From an uncultured Clostridia bacterium (GTDB taxonomy: Bacteria > Bacillota > Clostridia > TANB77 > CAG-508): DNA of 64,000 nt. The notes under the pieces were generated by a model that saw only the letters and a program-made list of their open reading frames with translations, did no database searches and was not told the DNA's origin. Position numbers and translations under genes: made by a program. The stretch lies in the NCBI GenBank assembly GCA_948777935.1, contig CAQDYY010000006.1:1-64000 (forward strand). The letters are read 5' to 3'. Position 1 is the stretch's first letter. Each line of letters starts with the position of its first letter. This document shows, piece after piece, positions 1 to 8,671 of this stretch.

Positions 1-157
1 AAAGCTGAGGCAGAATACTTTCAAAGTTTTCCACCCCAACTATTGACTTTCATCCGAAATGTGCAAGAAAATACTGGTTAATAAACTGCGAACTTTCTTA
101 AGCAATCATAGTATTAAATTGCTTATTAAAAAAAACTATTCAGGATTATTGGTCTTC

Positions 158-607
158 TTAGATATACTCTGTCTGAACAAGACGGACTACGATTGTTACC
201 CCTGTATTGTTGGTAAACTTAACGGTATATGGTTCACCATTACAATTGTTGATTAAATCAATTGTTTGAGTTGATCCAGTTCCCTGATATGTTACTGTTT
301 TTGACGGCCACCAACCACCATTTTTAGTAACTTCGATTTTGCATACGTCAGTAGCTCCTATAACGATTTTTAAGTTAGTTCCTTTAGCAGGAGTTACCTT
401 AACTGAATAAGAATCAATGAACCATGTGCCATTGGTACTCCATAACACGGTCACATCCCGAGGCATAATTTCATCGGTGCTTTCAGTAGCTTCGATGGTA
501 ACATCCTTTGCTTCTTCCGTTGCTGACACTTCACACGCATGTGTTGGAACAGAGCAAACGTTCAAGGACAAACATAACGCTAAACATAATGCAAGAAATT
601 TTTTCAT
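158..607 (-). CDS. small secreted protein, unknown function
   Basis: 149 aa. The N-terminus is a classical signal peptide: MKKF, a leucine/alanine-rich core, and a probable cleavage site near SVPTHA (about residues 19-24). The rest is a small extracellular domain rich in Thr, Val, Asn and Trp, which looks beta-rich. A good AGGAGGT-like site precedes the ATG. Base composition is richer in G+C than neighbouring genes (GCC, GTC, ACG, CGG codons), suggesting recent acquisition. It carries an in-frame CGG as codon 50 (Arg, complement of 458-460), one of only five in-frame CGG codons found in the window. I do not recognise the family. Confidence 0.7.
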   Translation of the reverse strand: MKKFLALCLALCLSLNVCSVPTHACEVSATEEAKDVTIEATESTDEIMPRDVTVLWSTNGTWFIDSYSVKVTPAKGTNLKIVIGATDVCKIEVTKNGGWWPSKTVTYQGTGSTQTIDLINNCNGEPYTVKFTNNTGVTIVVRLVQTEYI

Positions 608-835
608 ACTAATAACCTCCGTTAATTATTAGCACATTTCTATACCATAATATGCGTTCTCGAAAATTGAAAACTGTATTATAGTATAATATTTAAAAAA
701 TAATATCAGTAAAAGTGTAAAAGAATGGAATTTGAAATATAAAAAAATAATAAATTTAACAAAAAGGTGTAACCTTTTGTTAAAAAATGCTAACATGTAT
801 ATAGATATATCTAATACCTTTAAAGGAGAATAAAA

Positions 836-1387
836 TTGGAAGAAATAAATTTAATAAGCAAATATAAGCAAAATACTAGTATAAACATGGATGAGATGGT
901 TAAAGATTATAGTAAGTATATGTACAAAGTAATTAAAAACATGACTTCTTATTTATCTAATGAAGATATTGAAGAAGTTATTTTAGATGTATTTTTGATT
1001 ATATGGAATAATAGATACAAACTTAAGGATGAATTGCCTATAAAACCATATATAATAGGAATTACTAAAAATATTGTAAGGAACAAATGCAAAAATGCCA
1101 GTATTATTTACAATTTAGAAGACTATCAGGATGTAGTTGAAGATTCTATAGATATTCAATCATTATTAGAACAAAAAGAGAAAAACAAGATAATAAAGAA
1201 AGCACTAGATTCAATGAAAGAAATAGATAGAAATATATTCATATTATTTTATTATAATTCTATGAACATAAGTCAAATTGCAAATAAGTTAGGTATTTCT
1301 AAGGTAAATACAAAAACTAAACTATATAGAATAAGAAAAAAATTAAAAAAATTTTTAATACAAGGAGGATATAATAATGGAAGATAA
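836..1387 (+). CDS. ECF-type RNA polymerase sigma factor
   Basis: 183 aa, starting at TTG 836 behind an AAAGGAG site. Region 2 is visible around residues 20-75 (DYSKYMYKVIKNMTSYLSN, then a DVFLIIW segment). Region 4 lies around residues 120-175, with NISQIANKLGISKVNTKTKL as the helix-turn-helix and a basic RIRKKLKKFL tail. It overlaps the next gene by 11 bp; that gene encodes a membrane protein and is presumably its anti-sigma factor. The target regulon cannot be read from the window. Confidence 0.85.
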   Translation: MEEINLISKYKQNTSINMDEMVKDYSKYMYKVIKNMTSYLSNEDIEEVILDVFLIIWNNRYKLKDELPIKPYIIGITKNIVRNKCKNASIIYNLEDYQDVVEDSIDIQSLLEQKEKNKIIKKALDSMKEIDRNIFILFYYNSMNISQIANKLGISKVNTKTKLYRIRKKLKKFLIQGGYNNGR

Positions 1388-2432
1388 GTATATTGAAGAA
1401 GAACTATTAGAAGATATAAAACTTAACATTGCTATATCTAAATTTAGAAAGGAGTATAATGTGAAAAGTAGTAAGAATAAAAAAACAATAGGATTTGAAA
1501 AAGTTGCTATAGTAATAATAGGAATAGTAATTGTTACAGGAGTAACACAAGCTAGAAACATAGTTCAAACCTTTACAAACAGAAAACCAGTATATATCGT
1601 TAGTAGTATATCTGATGCCATTACAGATGGATATGTAGAAAACTTAAATATGGGATATATGTATTCAGATGGAGTAGGATTAAAAATTAATTCATTTTCT
1701 ATGTCAAATAATGATATAAGTATAACATTCGATTTTAAATTAAATAGTAAAACTCAATTCAATGGAAAAAATTTAGAATATGCCTATATAATATATAATG
1801 AAAATAATGAGGTATATCATGTAGAAAAAGGAACAAATACTAATCTTACTAAAGAGTTTATAAAGAATAATAAAGTAGAATTAGTAAATAATGATATTGA
1901 ACCACACTTTATAACAGGACAAAATATGTATATAACAAAAACAGAAGAGAATGTTATAGTGAACAGCCTAATGTCAGCAAAAGATTATTTTCCAAAAGCA
2001 AAAAAATTGTATATTAAAGTAGTAGGTATTGGATATAAAAATGAAAAGGGTAACTATAAATCACTATCCAATAGTGAATGGAATATAGAATTAAATGTAC
2101 CAGAAAAATTTTATTTAGAGAAAGTAATTGAATATCAATTAAAAGAACAGTTAAGTAAAGTAAATATAGAAAGAATAATAGTATCTAATACAAGTATGAC
2201 ATTTATGGCTACAATAGAAGAGTTCAATAGTGGAATAGATAGTAAAAATAGTATTAGTGTTATTGATGAAAATGGAAAAGAATATGCTACAAGTGCAATA
2301 AATTTTGATGGTATAAATAAAGATAGAGTAATGTGTAAATTTCCAATTAATAAAAATATGATTACAAATAAAATGTACTTAAAAGTGAATATAGATGGAA
2401 TTGAAGATATAGTAGAATTACTGGAAAAATAG
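1377..2432 (+). CDS. probable membrane anti-sigma factor, DUF4179-like
   Basis: 351 aa. ATG 1377 follows AAGGAGGATATAAT and overlaps the sigma gene. Residues 1-40 are charged and probably cytoplasmic. A single membrane segment follows at about 42-62 (VAIVIIGIVIVTGVTQA), then a large extracellular domain. This is the arrangement of clostridial anti-sigma factors with a DUF4179-type outer domain; that assignment is from architecture and gene order rather than a diagnostic motif. Translational overlap implies stoichiometric coupling to the sigma factor. Confidence 0.65.
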   Translation: MEDKYIEEELLEDIKLNIAISKFRKEYNVKSSKNKKTIGFEKVAIVIIGIVIVTGVTQARNIVQTFTNRKPVYIVSSISDAITDGYVENLNMGYMYSDGVGLKINSFSMSNNDISITFDFKLNSKTQFNGKNLEYAYIIYNENNEVYHVEKGTNTNLTKEFIKNNKVELVNNDIEPHFITGQNMYITKTEENVIVNSLMSAKDYFPKAKKLYIKVVGIGYKNEKGNYKSLSNSEWNIELNVPEKFYLEKVIEYQLKEQLSKVNIERIIVSNTSMTFMATIEEFNSGIDSKNSISVIDENGKEYATSAINFDGINKDRVMCKFPINKNMITNKMYLKVNIDGIEDIVELLEK

Positions 2433-2450
2433 TAGTAATTATAATAAAGG

Positions 2451-2474
2451 AGCAATGTTTAGCTAAACATTGCT
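2451..2474. terminator. bidirectional terminator hairpin
   Basis: A 24-nt perfect palindrome (AGCAATGTTTAG and its complement) sits between the convergent anti-sigma and COG2426 genes and contains the stop codon of the latter. Confidence 0.6.
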
Positions 2475-2951
2475 CCTATTGCACCAAATACACCAGCTGA
2501 TGCAAGCCCCATAATAATACCTGCTAAAATTACACCTAACATAATTGCAATTACACTTTTCTTAAAATCCATATCTAAAAAGCTTGCTGCAAGAGTTCCA
2601 GTCCATGCACCTGTACCAGGAAGAGGAATACCTACAAAAAGAAATAATGCTACATATAAACCGACGTCCTGCTTTTTCTTGTAATTTCTTACCACCTTTT
2701 TCACCTTTTTCTAAACAAAAAGTGAAAAACTTTCCAATAAATTTCTTATCTGCACCCCATTCCAACACCTTTCTTGCAAAGAAAAATATGATAGGAACTG
2801 GAAGCATATTTCCTATTATACATGTAATATAAAGAGGAAGTATTGGAAGTGCACTTCCAAATGCTTCACTTAAACCAATTGGTACGGCTCCTCTTAATTC
2901 AATTAATGGTATCATTGAAACTAAAAAAACAATTAAATATTTTTTAAACAT
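2459..2951 (-). CDS. COG2426 small multidrug-export-type membrane protein, with +1 CGG site
   Basis: Zero-frame reading stops at 2562 after nonsense sequence, while the family's hallmark IPLPGTGAWTG lies in the +1 frame. Skipping one C (complement of 2663) joins EKAGR to GLYVALFLFVGIPLPGTG and gives 163 aa, the normal family length. Several membrane segments are visible: an N-terminal helix with IPLIELRGAVPIG, a second near PLYITCIIGN, and C-terminal helices. The family is a small integral membrane protein whose substrate is not established. The break is CGT-C-GGT, the same kind as twelve others in the window. Monocistronic, convergent with the anti-sigma gene. Confidence 0.85.
2660..2663 (-). 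other. +1 CGG site, COG2426 gene (CGT-C-GGT)
   Basis: Read on the minus strand the four bases are CGGT. Omitting the C moves the ribosome from the frame ending at 2562 into the frame that carries the conserved PLPGTGAWTG motif. Confidence 0.8.
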
Positions 2952-3011
2952 AAATAAATTCTCCTTTTTTATACAATTAAAGTGTATTTTACTATACTAA
3001 CACCAAAATGT

Positions 3012-3614
3012 CTATAATTCTACAAAAGAATTTTTAATATTAAGAAAAATATCTTTATATTTTTCTACATTGTCATTTACTACTTCAAAATTTAAAACAT
3101 ATAAATTTTTTTCAGTTTCAATCCATAAAATATTATTATAGAAGTCTTTTCCATAGGTAGAATCATAATAAACAAAATTATATTCATAAGCTGTATAGTC
3201 ATTTATTTTAGTTTGCGTAATTCCGCTATCATCACGAACGTTTTGCTTATCATTAATATACGTTTCTTTATCATCTTGAACTATTTGATAAAAATCCACC
3301 ATACGTTCTTTACTAATAACACTTGCATACATAAACATTTCATATTTTTTAGAAGATATATCAATTACAAAATTATTATCATTACCTACTTCATAAGAAA
3401 TACTGCTAGGAATTTCTATAGAAAAACTATTATCTGTTGCAGTAAGTACAATATTTTTACTAATATTATTTTTAGAAGTAAAATGAAAAATGCAAAAAGC
3501 CATTACAATAATAAAAATTATAATAACTAATCCAATATAAATAAATTTTTTATTTTTTACAGATAAATTTTTATAGTTACTAAAATTATTAAATTCACTA
3601 TTGCCATATAACAT
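3012..3614 (-). CDS. membrane-anchored protein, unknown function
   Basis: 200 aa from ATG 3614, chosen because a GAAAGGGGA site precedes it; an upstream in-frame start would bury that site in coding sequence. An Asn/Lys-rich cytoplasmic tail of about 25 residues is followed by one membrane helix (about 26-45) and an extracellular domain of about 150 residues. The domain resembles the PsbP-like surface domains common in clostridia only in general pattern; I do not assign a family. AGC GGA in this gene is an ordinary Ser-Gly pair, not a break. Confidence 0.65.
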   Translation of the reverse strand: MLYGNSEFNNFSNYKNLSVKNKKFIYIGLVIIIFIIVMAFCIFHFTSKNNISKNIVLTATDNSFSIEIPSSISYEVGNDNNFVIDISSKKYEMFMYASVISKERMVDFYQIVQDDKETYINDKQNVRDDSGITQTKINDYTAYEYNFVYYDSTYGKDFYNNILWIETEKNLYVLNFEVVNDNVEKYKDIFLNIKNSFVEL

Positions 3615-3739
3615 ATCTATTCCCCTTTCGCTTTTCATATTATATACTAATATTCAAATATTTACAACAAATTCATATTATGATATTATTAAGTATGAAA
3701 GAGTCTAGAGATAGTTAAGACAAAATATGGTGTTTATAA

Positions 3740-3941
3740 AACCCCCAGTCTGCTTACGCAGACAGCCCCCTTCAAATAAAGGGGCCTTTACTCTAAAGTT
3801 TTAGACTAGCATAGTAATTTTTGAAAAGTAGAGAAAAGCCTCCTTTATCTAAGGGAGGTTAAGATAGCTGTTAGCGAACGTTAGTGAGCATTACAGATAT
3901 CTTATGCAGTGGCTGGCAGTGCGAAGCACTGACGGAGGGTT
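3740..3941. mobile_element. MITE-like palindromic element
   Basis: About 202 bp with imperfect terminal inverted repeats (AACCCCCAGTC at the left, GACGGAGGGTT at the right, 9 of 11 complementary). Internal hairpins include GTCTGCTTACGCAGAC and CAGTGCGAAGCACTG. It carries no ORF. A 17-bp direct repeat, TTATTAAGTATGAAAGA, lies outside it at 3686-3702 and 3970-3986. This type of sequence is dispersed in gut Firmicutes genomes; the mobilising transposase is not in the window. Confidence 0.6.
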
Positions 3942-3999
3942 CTTACATATTATTTTATAGTTTGAATTGTTATTAAGTATGAAAGAAGAGGTAAAATAC

Positions 4000-4506
4000 A
4001 TGAAAGAAAAAGAAGATACATTTGTTGCAATAGATGTAGAAACCACAGGATTATCACCATTTGCAAATGAATTAATAGAAGTAAGTGCGATTAAATATAA
4101 AGGTAGTAAAAAACTAGATACATTTTCAACTTTAATAAAACCTAAAGTACAAATTCCATACTATATTACAAGAATTACTGGAATTACAAATGAAATGGTA
4201 AAAAATGCACCAATAGTAGAAGAAGTAATGCCAGAACTAATAAATTTTGTTGGAGATTTAAACATTGTAGCACACAATGCAAACTTTGATTACAAATTTA
4301 TTCAAAACTATTCTAAAAATAGTTTTTCAAAAAATAAAGTAATAGATACAGTACCAATTGGAAGAAAACTATATCCTGAACTTCCAAACCATAAATTAGG
4401 AACAATTGCAAAACATATTGGAATTACTGAAGATGGTTTTCATAGAGCAGAATTTGACTGTGAATGTTGCGCAAAAATTTATATGGAATATTTAAAAGCA
4501 GTTTAA
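4000..4506 (+). CDS. DnaQ-like 3'-5' exonuclease (DEDDh)
   Basis: 168 aa from ATG 4000, behind GAAGAGGT. All exonuclease motifs are present: ExoI AIDVETTGLSP, ExoII HNANFDYKFI, and ExoIII HRAEFDCECC with the catalytic His and Asp. It is a stand-alone domain like the epsilon-type proofreading nuclease or the PolC exonuclease module. No polymerase is adjacent, so its partner is unknown. It probably trims 3' ends of DNA or RNA in the cytoplasm. Confidence 0.85.
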   Translation: MKEKEDTFVAIDVETTGLSPFANELIEVSAIKYKGSKKLDTFSTLIKPKVQIPYYITRITGITNEMVKNAPIVEEVMPELINFVGDLNIVAHNANFDYKFIQNYSKNSFSKNKVIDTVPIGRKLYPELPNHKLGTIAKHIGITEDGFHRAEFDCECCAKIYMEYLKAV

Positions 4507-4575
4507 CAAAAATCCTTTACAAATTATGTAAAGGATGATAAAATATATTACGAAAAAACCCACGGAGGTAAAGGC

Positions 4576-4800
4576 ATGAGTTATTTAGAAACTATAGCAT
4601 ACAATACGATAAAGGATATAGAAGAACGGGTGAAAGCAGGAAGAATAAGTGACAAAGGTGATTTTGAGGCACTGTGCAATTATTTGGAAAAGTACAGTGT
4701 AGATGTTTTCTATAAAGAACTGAAGAACAACGAATTACCAACAGAAGTTAAGATACAATATGAAAAAATATGCCAAATAGTAGACGAGATAAATGAGTAG
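4576..4800 (+). CDS. small hypothetical protein (74 aa)
   Basis: ATG 4576 follows GGAGGTAAAGGC, a strong site. The 74-aa product is acidic, helical and soluble, with no recognised motif. Codon choice (CGG, GTG, CTG, GAG) is richer in G+C than its neighbours. Codon 18 is an in-frame CGG followed by GTG; skipping the C here would hit TGA at once, so this CGG must be read as Arg or the ORF is not translated in full. It has its own terminator. Confidence 0.6.
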   Translation: MSYLETIAYNTIKDIEERVKAGRISDKGDFEALCNYLEKYSVDVFYKELKNNELPTEVKIQYEKICQIVDEINE

Positions 4801-4805
4801 ATAGG

Positions 4806-4834
4806 AAAGCTACCGCAAGTATTGCGGTAGCTTT
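4806..4834 (+). terminator. Rho-independent terminator
   Basis: A 13-bp stem (AAAGCTACCGCAA / TTGCGGTAGCTTT) with a 3-nt loop, ending in T-rich sequence after the 74-aa ORF. Confidence 0.85.
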
Positions 4835-4857
4835 TATATAAATGCTAACAAAAACAA

Positions 4858-4887
4858 TTGACTTTTCTTAACAAAATACGATACAAT
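4858..4887 (+). promoter_or_regulatory. sigma-A-type promoter for the TSCPD/ABC operon
   Basis: TTGACT and TACAAT separated by 18 nt, upstream of the ORF at 4913. Confidence 0.5.
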
Positions 4888-4912
4888 AAAATAGAGGTTA
4901 GGGGTGATATAA

Positions 4913-5170
4913 ATGGAATATAGATATAAAACAAAAGGAACATGTTCAGAAGAAATGATTATTGAAATAGAAAAAGATATTATAACAAAAGTAACAATTA
5001 TAGGAGGATGCAAAGGAAATACAGCAGGTATTAGCAAATTAGTAGAAGGAATGAATATTAATGATGTTATAGATAAACTAAAGGGAATACCTTGTGGAAG
5101 TAAAGGAACATCTTGCCCAGATCAACTAGCAATAGCATTAGAAGAAATTAAAAATAAAATTAAGGAATAA
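4913..5170 (+). CDS. TSCPD domain protein (TIGR03905-type)
   Basis: 85 aa. The C-terminal GSKGTSCPDQLAIAL gives the TSCPD name motif, and four cysteines (near residues 11, 33, 63 and 69) form the pattern of the small stand-alone family, which resembles the C-terminal zinc-binding tail of class II ribonucleotide reductases. The role of the stand-alone family is not established. It lies 2 nt upstream of the ABC exporter gene and is probably co-transcribed with it. Confidence 0.85.
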   Translation: MEYRYKTKGTCSEEMIIEIEKDIITKVTIIGGCKGNTAGISKLVEGMNINDVIDKLKGIPCGSKGTSCPDQLAIALEEIKNKIKE

Positions 5171-5172
5171 GT

Positions 5173-6909
5173 ATGAAACCAAAAAATGCATATCATGAAA
5201 TATGGAATAAAGAAATAAAAAAGAGAACACCAATATATATTTTAGGGGTGTTCTTTCAAGCAATAACTCAAATCCTTAATTTAGTAGCACCAATCATAAT
5301 AGGAAACATATTAGATTTACTATTAAAAAACGCACCAAAAGAAGAAATATTTTATCAATCATTTTTACTTATAATAATAGGAATAGTATGGCTTTTTCCT
5401 AGAATACTTTATAGAATTTGTTATTTTACAAATGCAAGAATATCAGATACAAAATTAAGAGAAGAAGTAATTAGACATTTACAAGAAGTAAAACCAGAAT
5501 ATTATGAAAAAGAGGAAAAAGGTACTTTTCTAGCATATCTATCACATGAATTATTATTTTTTGCTAGAAAATCATTTGGGAACCTATACTTCTATTTTTC
5601 AGATATTGTAATTGCACCAATTTTAACAGTTATAGTAGTAGCAAATACCATTAATCCAATTATAGCAATTTCGGCAATACCATTAATTTTAATAGCAATT
5701 ATTTACATAGTAATACAATATAAAAAACTAAATCAAAAACTAGAAAATTCAAGAGAAGTATATATTGAATTGTCAAAAATGATAGAACAAAATACTAGCT
5801 GTTTTTCATTAATAAAATTGTATAATCAACAACATAACCAAAAACAAACTTTTAAAAATGTTAACCAAAATACTAAAATAGCAGATTATGAAATTGGAGT
5901 TATAAAAAACAAAACAATGAATGGAATGAACATTTTATTTGCATCTACTCATATTGTAGGGTTTGGATTAGGGTTATTATTAGCATATTTTAAAATGATG
6001 ACACTAGGAGAATTAACAGCATATCTTAGTTGTTTAGAGTTTACATTAGGATGTGTTATTTCAGGACTACCAAAATTCTTAACAGGATTAGGGTATTACA
6101 AACAAACAAGAAATAGATATAACTATTTTTACTACTTAGACACATATGGAGATATTGGAAAAGATTTAACACAAATTAATCAAATAGATTTAACAAACCT
6201 TACATATTCATATGATGGAAAAGTAGATGTATTAAAAAACATTAATATGACCATAAAAAGAGGAGAGAAAATAGGTATAATTGGTCAGGTTGGAAGTGGA
6301 AAAACCACACTTATGAACATTATTGCAGGATTTTATGAATTGCCAGACGGAATGATTAAGATTAATGGAATTGATAAAAATGAATACAAACCAGATGATA
6401 TATTTCATTCTATTGGATATGCTATGCAAAAGAATATTATTTTAGATGAAAACGTAGAAAATAATGTAACTATAAACTCTAAGTTAGATGAAGAAAAATT
6501 TGAAAATGTTATTAAAAATGTAGAATTAGCAAAAGATATTGAACAAATGAATGATGGCATAAAAACTGAATTAAGAGAAGAGGGAAGTAGATTATCTGGT
6601 GGACAAAAGCAAAGAATTAGTGTAGCAAGGAATTTATATCATTTAAGACAAGTAAACATTTTTGATGACACATTATCTGCACTTGACCAAGAAACAGAAG
6701 ATAAAGTATTAAAAAATATATTAGAAGTAGGAAAAGACGAAACAATTATAGTAGTGTCAAATAGAGCAAGTCATATGGAACAATTAGACCGTGTGTATAT
6801 ACTTGCAAATGGAACAATGGAAGATGTAGGAACACATCAAGAATTACTAGAAAGAAACTCTACATACCAAGAGTTTGCTTCTTTTGAGAAAGAAGGTGAA
6901 CTAGTATGA
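5173..6909 (+). CDS. ABC exporter half-transporter, membrane and ATPase domains (subunit 1)
   Basis: 578 aa. A type IV exporter membrane domain (residues about 15-310, six helices) is fused to an ATPase. The ATPase has Walker A GQVGSGKTT, signature RLSGGQKQR, and Walker B VNIFDDTLSALDQ with Asp-Asp instead of Asp-Glu. The missing catalytic glutamate suggests the degenerate-site partner of an asymmetric heterodimer. The stop overlaps the next gene's start by 4 nt, so the two halves are translationally coupled. Substrate unknown; such pairs export peptides, lipids or drugs. Confidence 0.88.
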   Translation: MKPKNAYHEIWNKEIKKRTPIYILGVFFQAITQILNLVAPIIIGNILDLLLKNAPKEEIFYQSFLLIIIGIVWLFPRILYRICYFTNARISDTKLREEVIRHLQEVKPEYYEKEEKGTFLAYLSHELLFFARKSFGNLYFYFSDIVIAPILTVIVVANTINPIIAISAIPLILIAIIYIVIQYKKLNQKLENSREVYIELSKMIEQNTSCFSLIKLYNQQHNQKQTFKNVNQNTKIADYEIGVIKNKTMNGMNILFASTHIVGFGLGLLLAYFKMMTLGELTAYLSCLEFTLGCVISGLPKFLTGLGYYKQTRNRYNYFYYLDTYGDIGKDLTQINQIDLTNLTYSYDGKVDVLKNINMTIKRGEKIGIIGQVGSGKTTLMNIIAGFYELPDGMIKINGIDKNEYKPDDIFHSIGYAMQKNIILDENVENNVTINSKLDEEKFENVIKNVELAKDIEQMNDGIKTELREEGSRLSGGQKQRISVARNLYHLRQVNIFDDTLSALDQETEDKVLKNILEVGKDETIIVVSNRASHMEQLDRVYILANGTMEDVGTHQELLERNSTYQEFASFEKEGELV

Positions 6910-8549
6910 AAGAGATTATAAAAAAACATACTAAATCTTTTATAGTAATTACTTTTATAATTTTGGGATTTAGTTTATGGAGCACACTTCACCCGTATAT
7001 TGTAAAAGAAATACTAGATTTAGATTTTACTAAAGAAAATATATTACAGCAGATTATTATTTTGATATTACTATATGCATCAGTTCATATATTACGAGCT
7101 ATTTTTGCAAATTTAAGAAATATTAAAGTAAATAAAACAGTAGTAAATATTTTACAAGAAGTTAGGCAAAAACTATTTGAAAAAGTACTAAGTTTACCAA
7201 TGAAAGAATTTGAAAAATATAATTCAAGTGAAATATACACAAGGCTAACAGCAGATGTTAATAATATGAATACTCTTTTTGCAGATTCTATACCAATTGT
7301 AGCAAAAAGCCTATTATATCTTTTATTTATGATGATTATGATGTTTATAGCAGATATTAAATTAGGATCAATTGGTATACTTACTTTGATAATTGTAGGA
7401 CTAAATTCTTTCTATTTTGTTTGTAAAACTAAAAAAATAGAAAAGATTGTTTTAGACAAAAGAGATATGGAAAACAAAAAGTATTTAGAAATTTATAGAA
7501 AGAACAAATTAACATATTTATTTGGTTTGCAAAAGAATAACACTAAAGAAATGAAGAATTTATTGCAAGAAGAACTAAAGTATAGAAAAAGACTGATAAT
7601 TGCAGAAAGTATAGGAATGCCATTATCTAGAGTAATAGAAGCAATAGGAATTTTTATAATTTTATATGTTTCATTAACAATAAATAAACAGATACCATTA
7701 GGAAATATTTATTTAGTAATTTATTACTTAAAACAATGTAAAAGACCATTAGATGATATATTTAATCAATTAGAAGAAATGCAAACATGTATAAATTCGT
7801 ATGAAAGAATTAAGAAAATATTGAATATACAAGAATTAGAGGACATTAAAAAAGGAACAGATGTTAAAATGCTAGAAGGAAACATAGAATTTGATAAAGT
7901 TTGCATGAATTATGGAGATAAACAAGTACTAGATAATATTTCATTTACTATATCTAAAGGACAAAAAGTAACAATAGTAGGAAGAACGGGAGTAGGAAAG
8001 ACAACATTAACTGCACTACTTATGAGGTTATATGAAAGTAGTTCGGGACGTATTCTAATAGATGGGCATGATATAAAAGATTTAAGTATAGAATGTATAA
8101 GAAGGAATATTTCGTATATTTCTCAAACACCATATATATTTAAAAGTAGTGTACGAAATAATATTATATTAGGAAGTAGTAATATAACAGATAAAGATAT
8201 TTTAGATTTAGCAGGGCAAATTGAGGTATCTAGCATATTATTTAACTTACGAAATGGACTTGATACAGAAATTATGGAGTCTAGATTATCTAGTGGAGAG
8301 CTTCAAATTATAGCTTTTTTAAGGGCAATACTACATAAAACTAATATATATATTTTTGATGAGCCAACAGCAAATTTAGATTTTAAAACTGAAAAGATGA
8401 TTCAAAATATTATTGAAGCCATTGCAAAAACTAGCACAGTAATTATAATTGCACATAGAAAATCTACAATTGAAAAATCAGATAAAGTTATTTTCTTAAA
8501 AGGTGGAAAAGTAGAAAAAATTGATAATAAAATAATAGAGAAAACGTAG
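6906..8549 (+). CDS. ABC exporter half-transporter (subunit 2)
   Basis: 547 aa, overlapping the previous subunit by ATGA. The membrane domain occupies residues about 1-300. The ATPase has Walker A GRTGVGKTT, an atypical signature SRLSSGELQ, and a full Walker B IYIFDEPTANLD with the catalytic Glu and the downstream His in IIAHRK. It therefore supplies the competent catalytic residues in a heterodimer with subunit 1. Its stop codon TAG lies within the left terminal repeat of the element at 8545-8642. Confidence 0.88.
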   Translation: MKEIIKKHTKSFIVITFIILGFSLWSTLHPYIVKEILDLDFTKENILQQIIILILLYASVHILRAIFANLRNIKVNKTVVNILQEVRQKLFEKVLSLPMKEFEKYNSSEIYTRLTADVNNMNTLFADSIPIVAKSLLYLLFMMIMMFIADIKLGSIGILTLIIVGLNSFYFVCKTKKIEKIVLDKRDMENKKYLEIYRKNKLTYLFGLQKNNTKEMKNLLQEELKYRKRLIIAESIGMPLSRVIEAIGIFIILYVSLTINKQIPLGNIYLVIYYLKQCKRPLDDIFNQLEEMQTCINSYERIKKILNIQELEDIKKGTDVKMLEGNIEFDKVCMNYGDKQVLDNISFTISKGQKVTIVGRTGVGKTTLTALLMRLYESSSGRILIDGHDIKDLSIECIRRNISYISQTPYIFKSSVRNNIILGSSNITDKDILDLAGQIEVSSILFNLRNGLDTEIMESRLSSGELQIIAFLRAILHKTNIYIFDEPTANLDFKTEKMIQNIIEAIAKTSTVIIIAHRKSTIEKSDKVIFLKGGKVEKIDNKIIEKT

Positions 8550-8642
8550 GGGAGATCTTGATCTCCCGCTCTTCAAAGACTCTGCTATATGATTTGTTCT
8601 ATAGAAAGCTTTAGCCAACGGGCGATTAAAATCGCCCCTACG
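8545..8642. repeat. dispersed palindromic repeat with CGTAGGGG termini
   Basis: Termini CGTAGGGG (8545-8552) and CCCCTACG (8635-8642) are exact inverted repeats. Inner palindromes are GGGAGATCTTGATCTCCC and GGGCGATTAAAATCGCCC. The left terminus provides the stop codon of the upstream ABC gene. Fragments of the same type (GTAGGGG..., ATTAATAATCGCCCC) recur at about 22207, 54097 and, in coding sequence, 18416. Confidence 0.65.
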
Positions 8643-8671
8643 TGAGTAATTACAGAAAAAACTTCTACACT

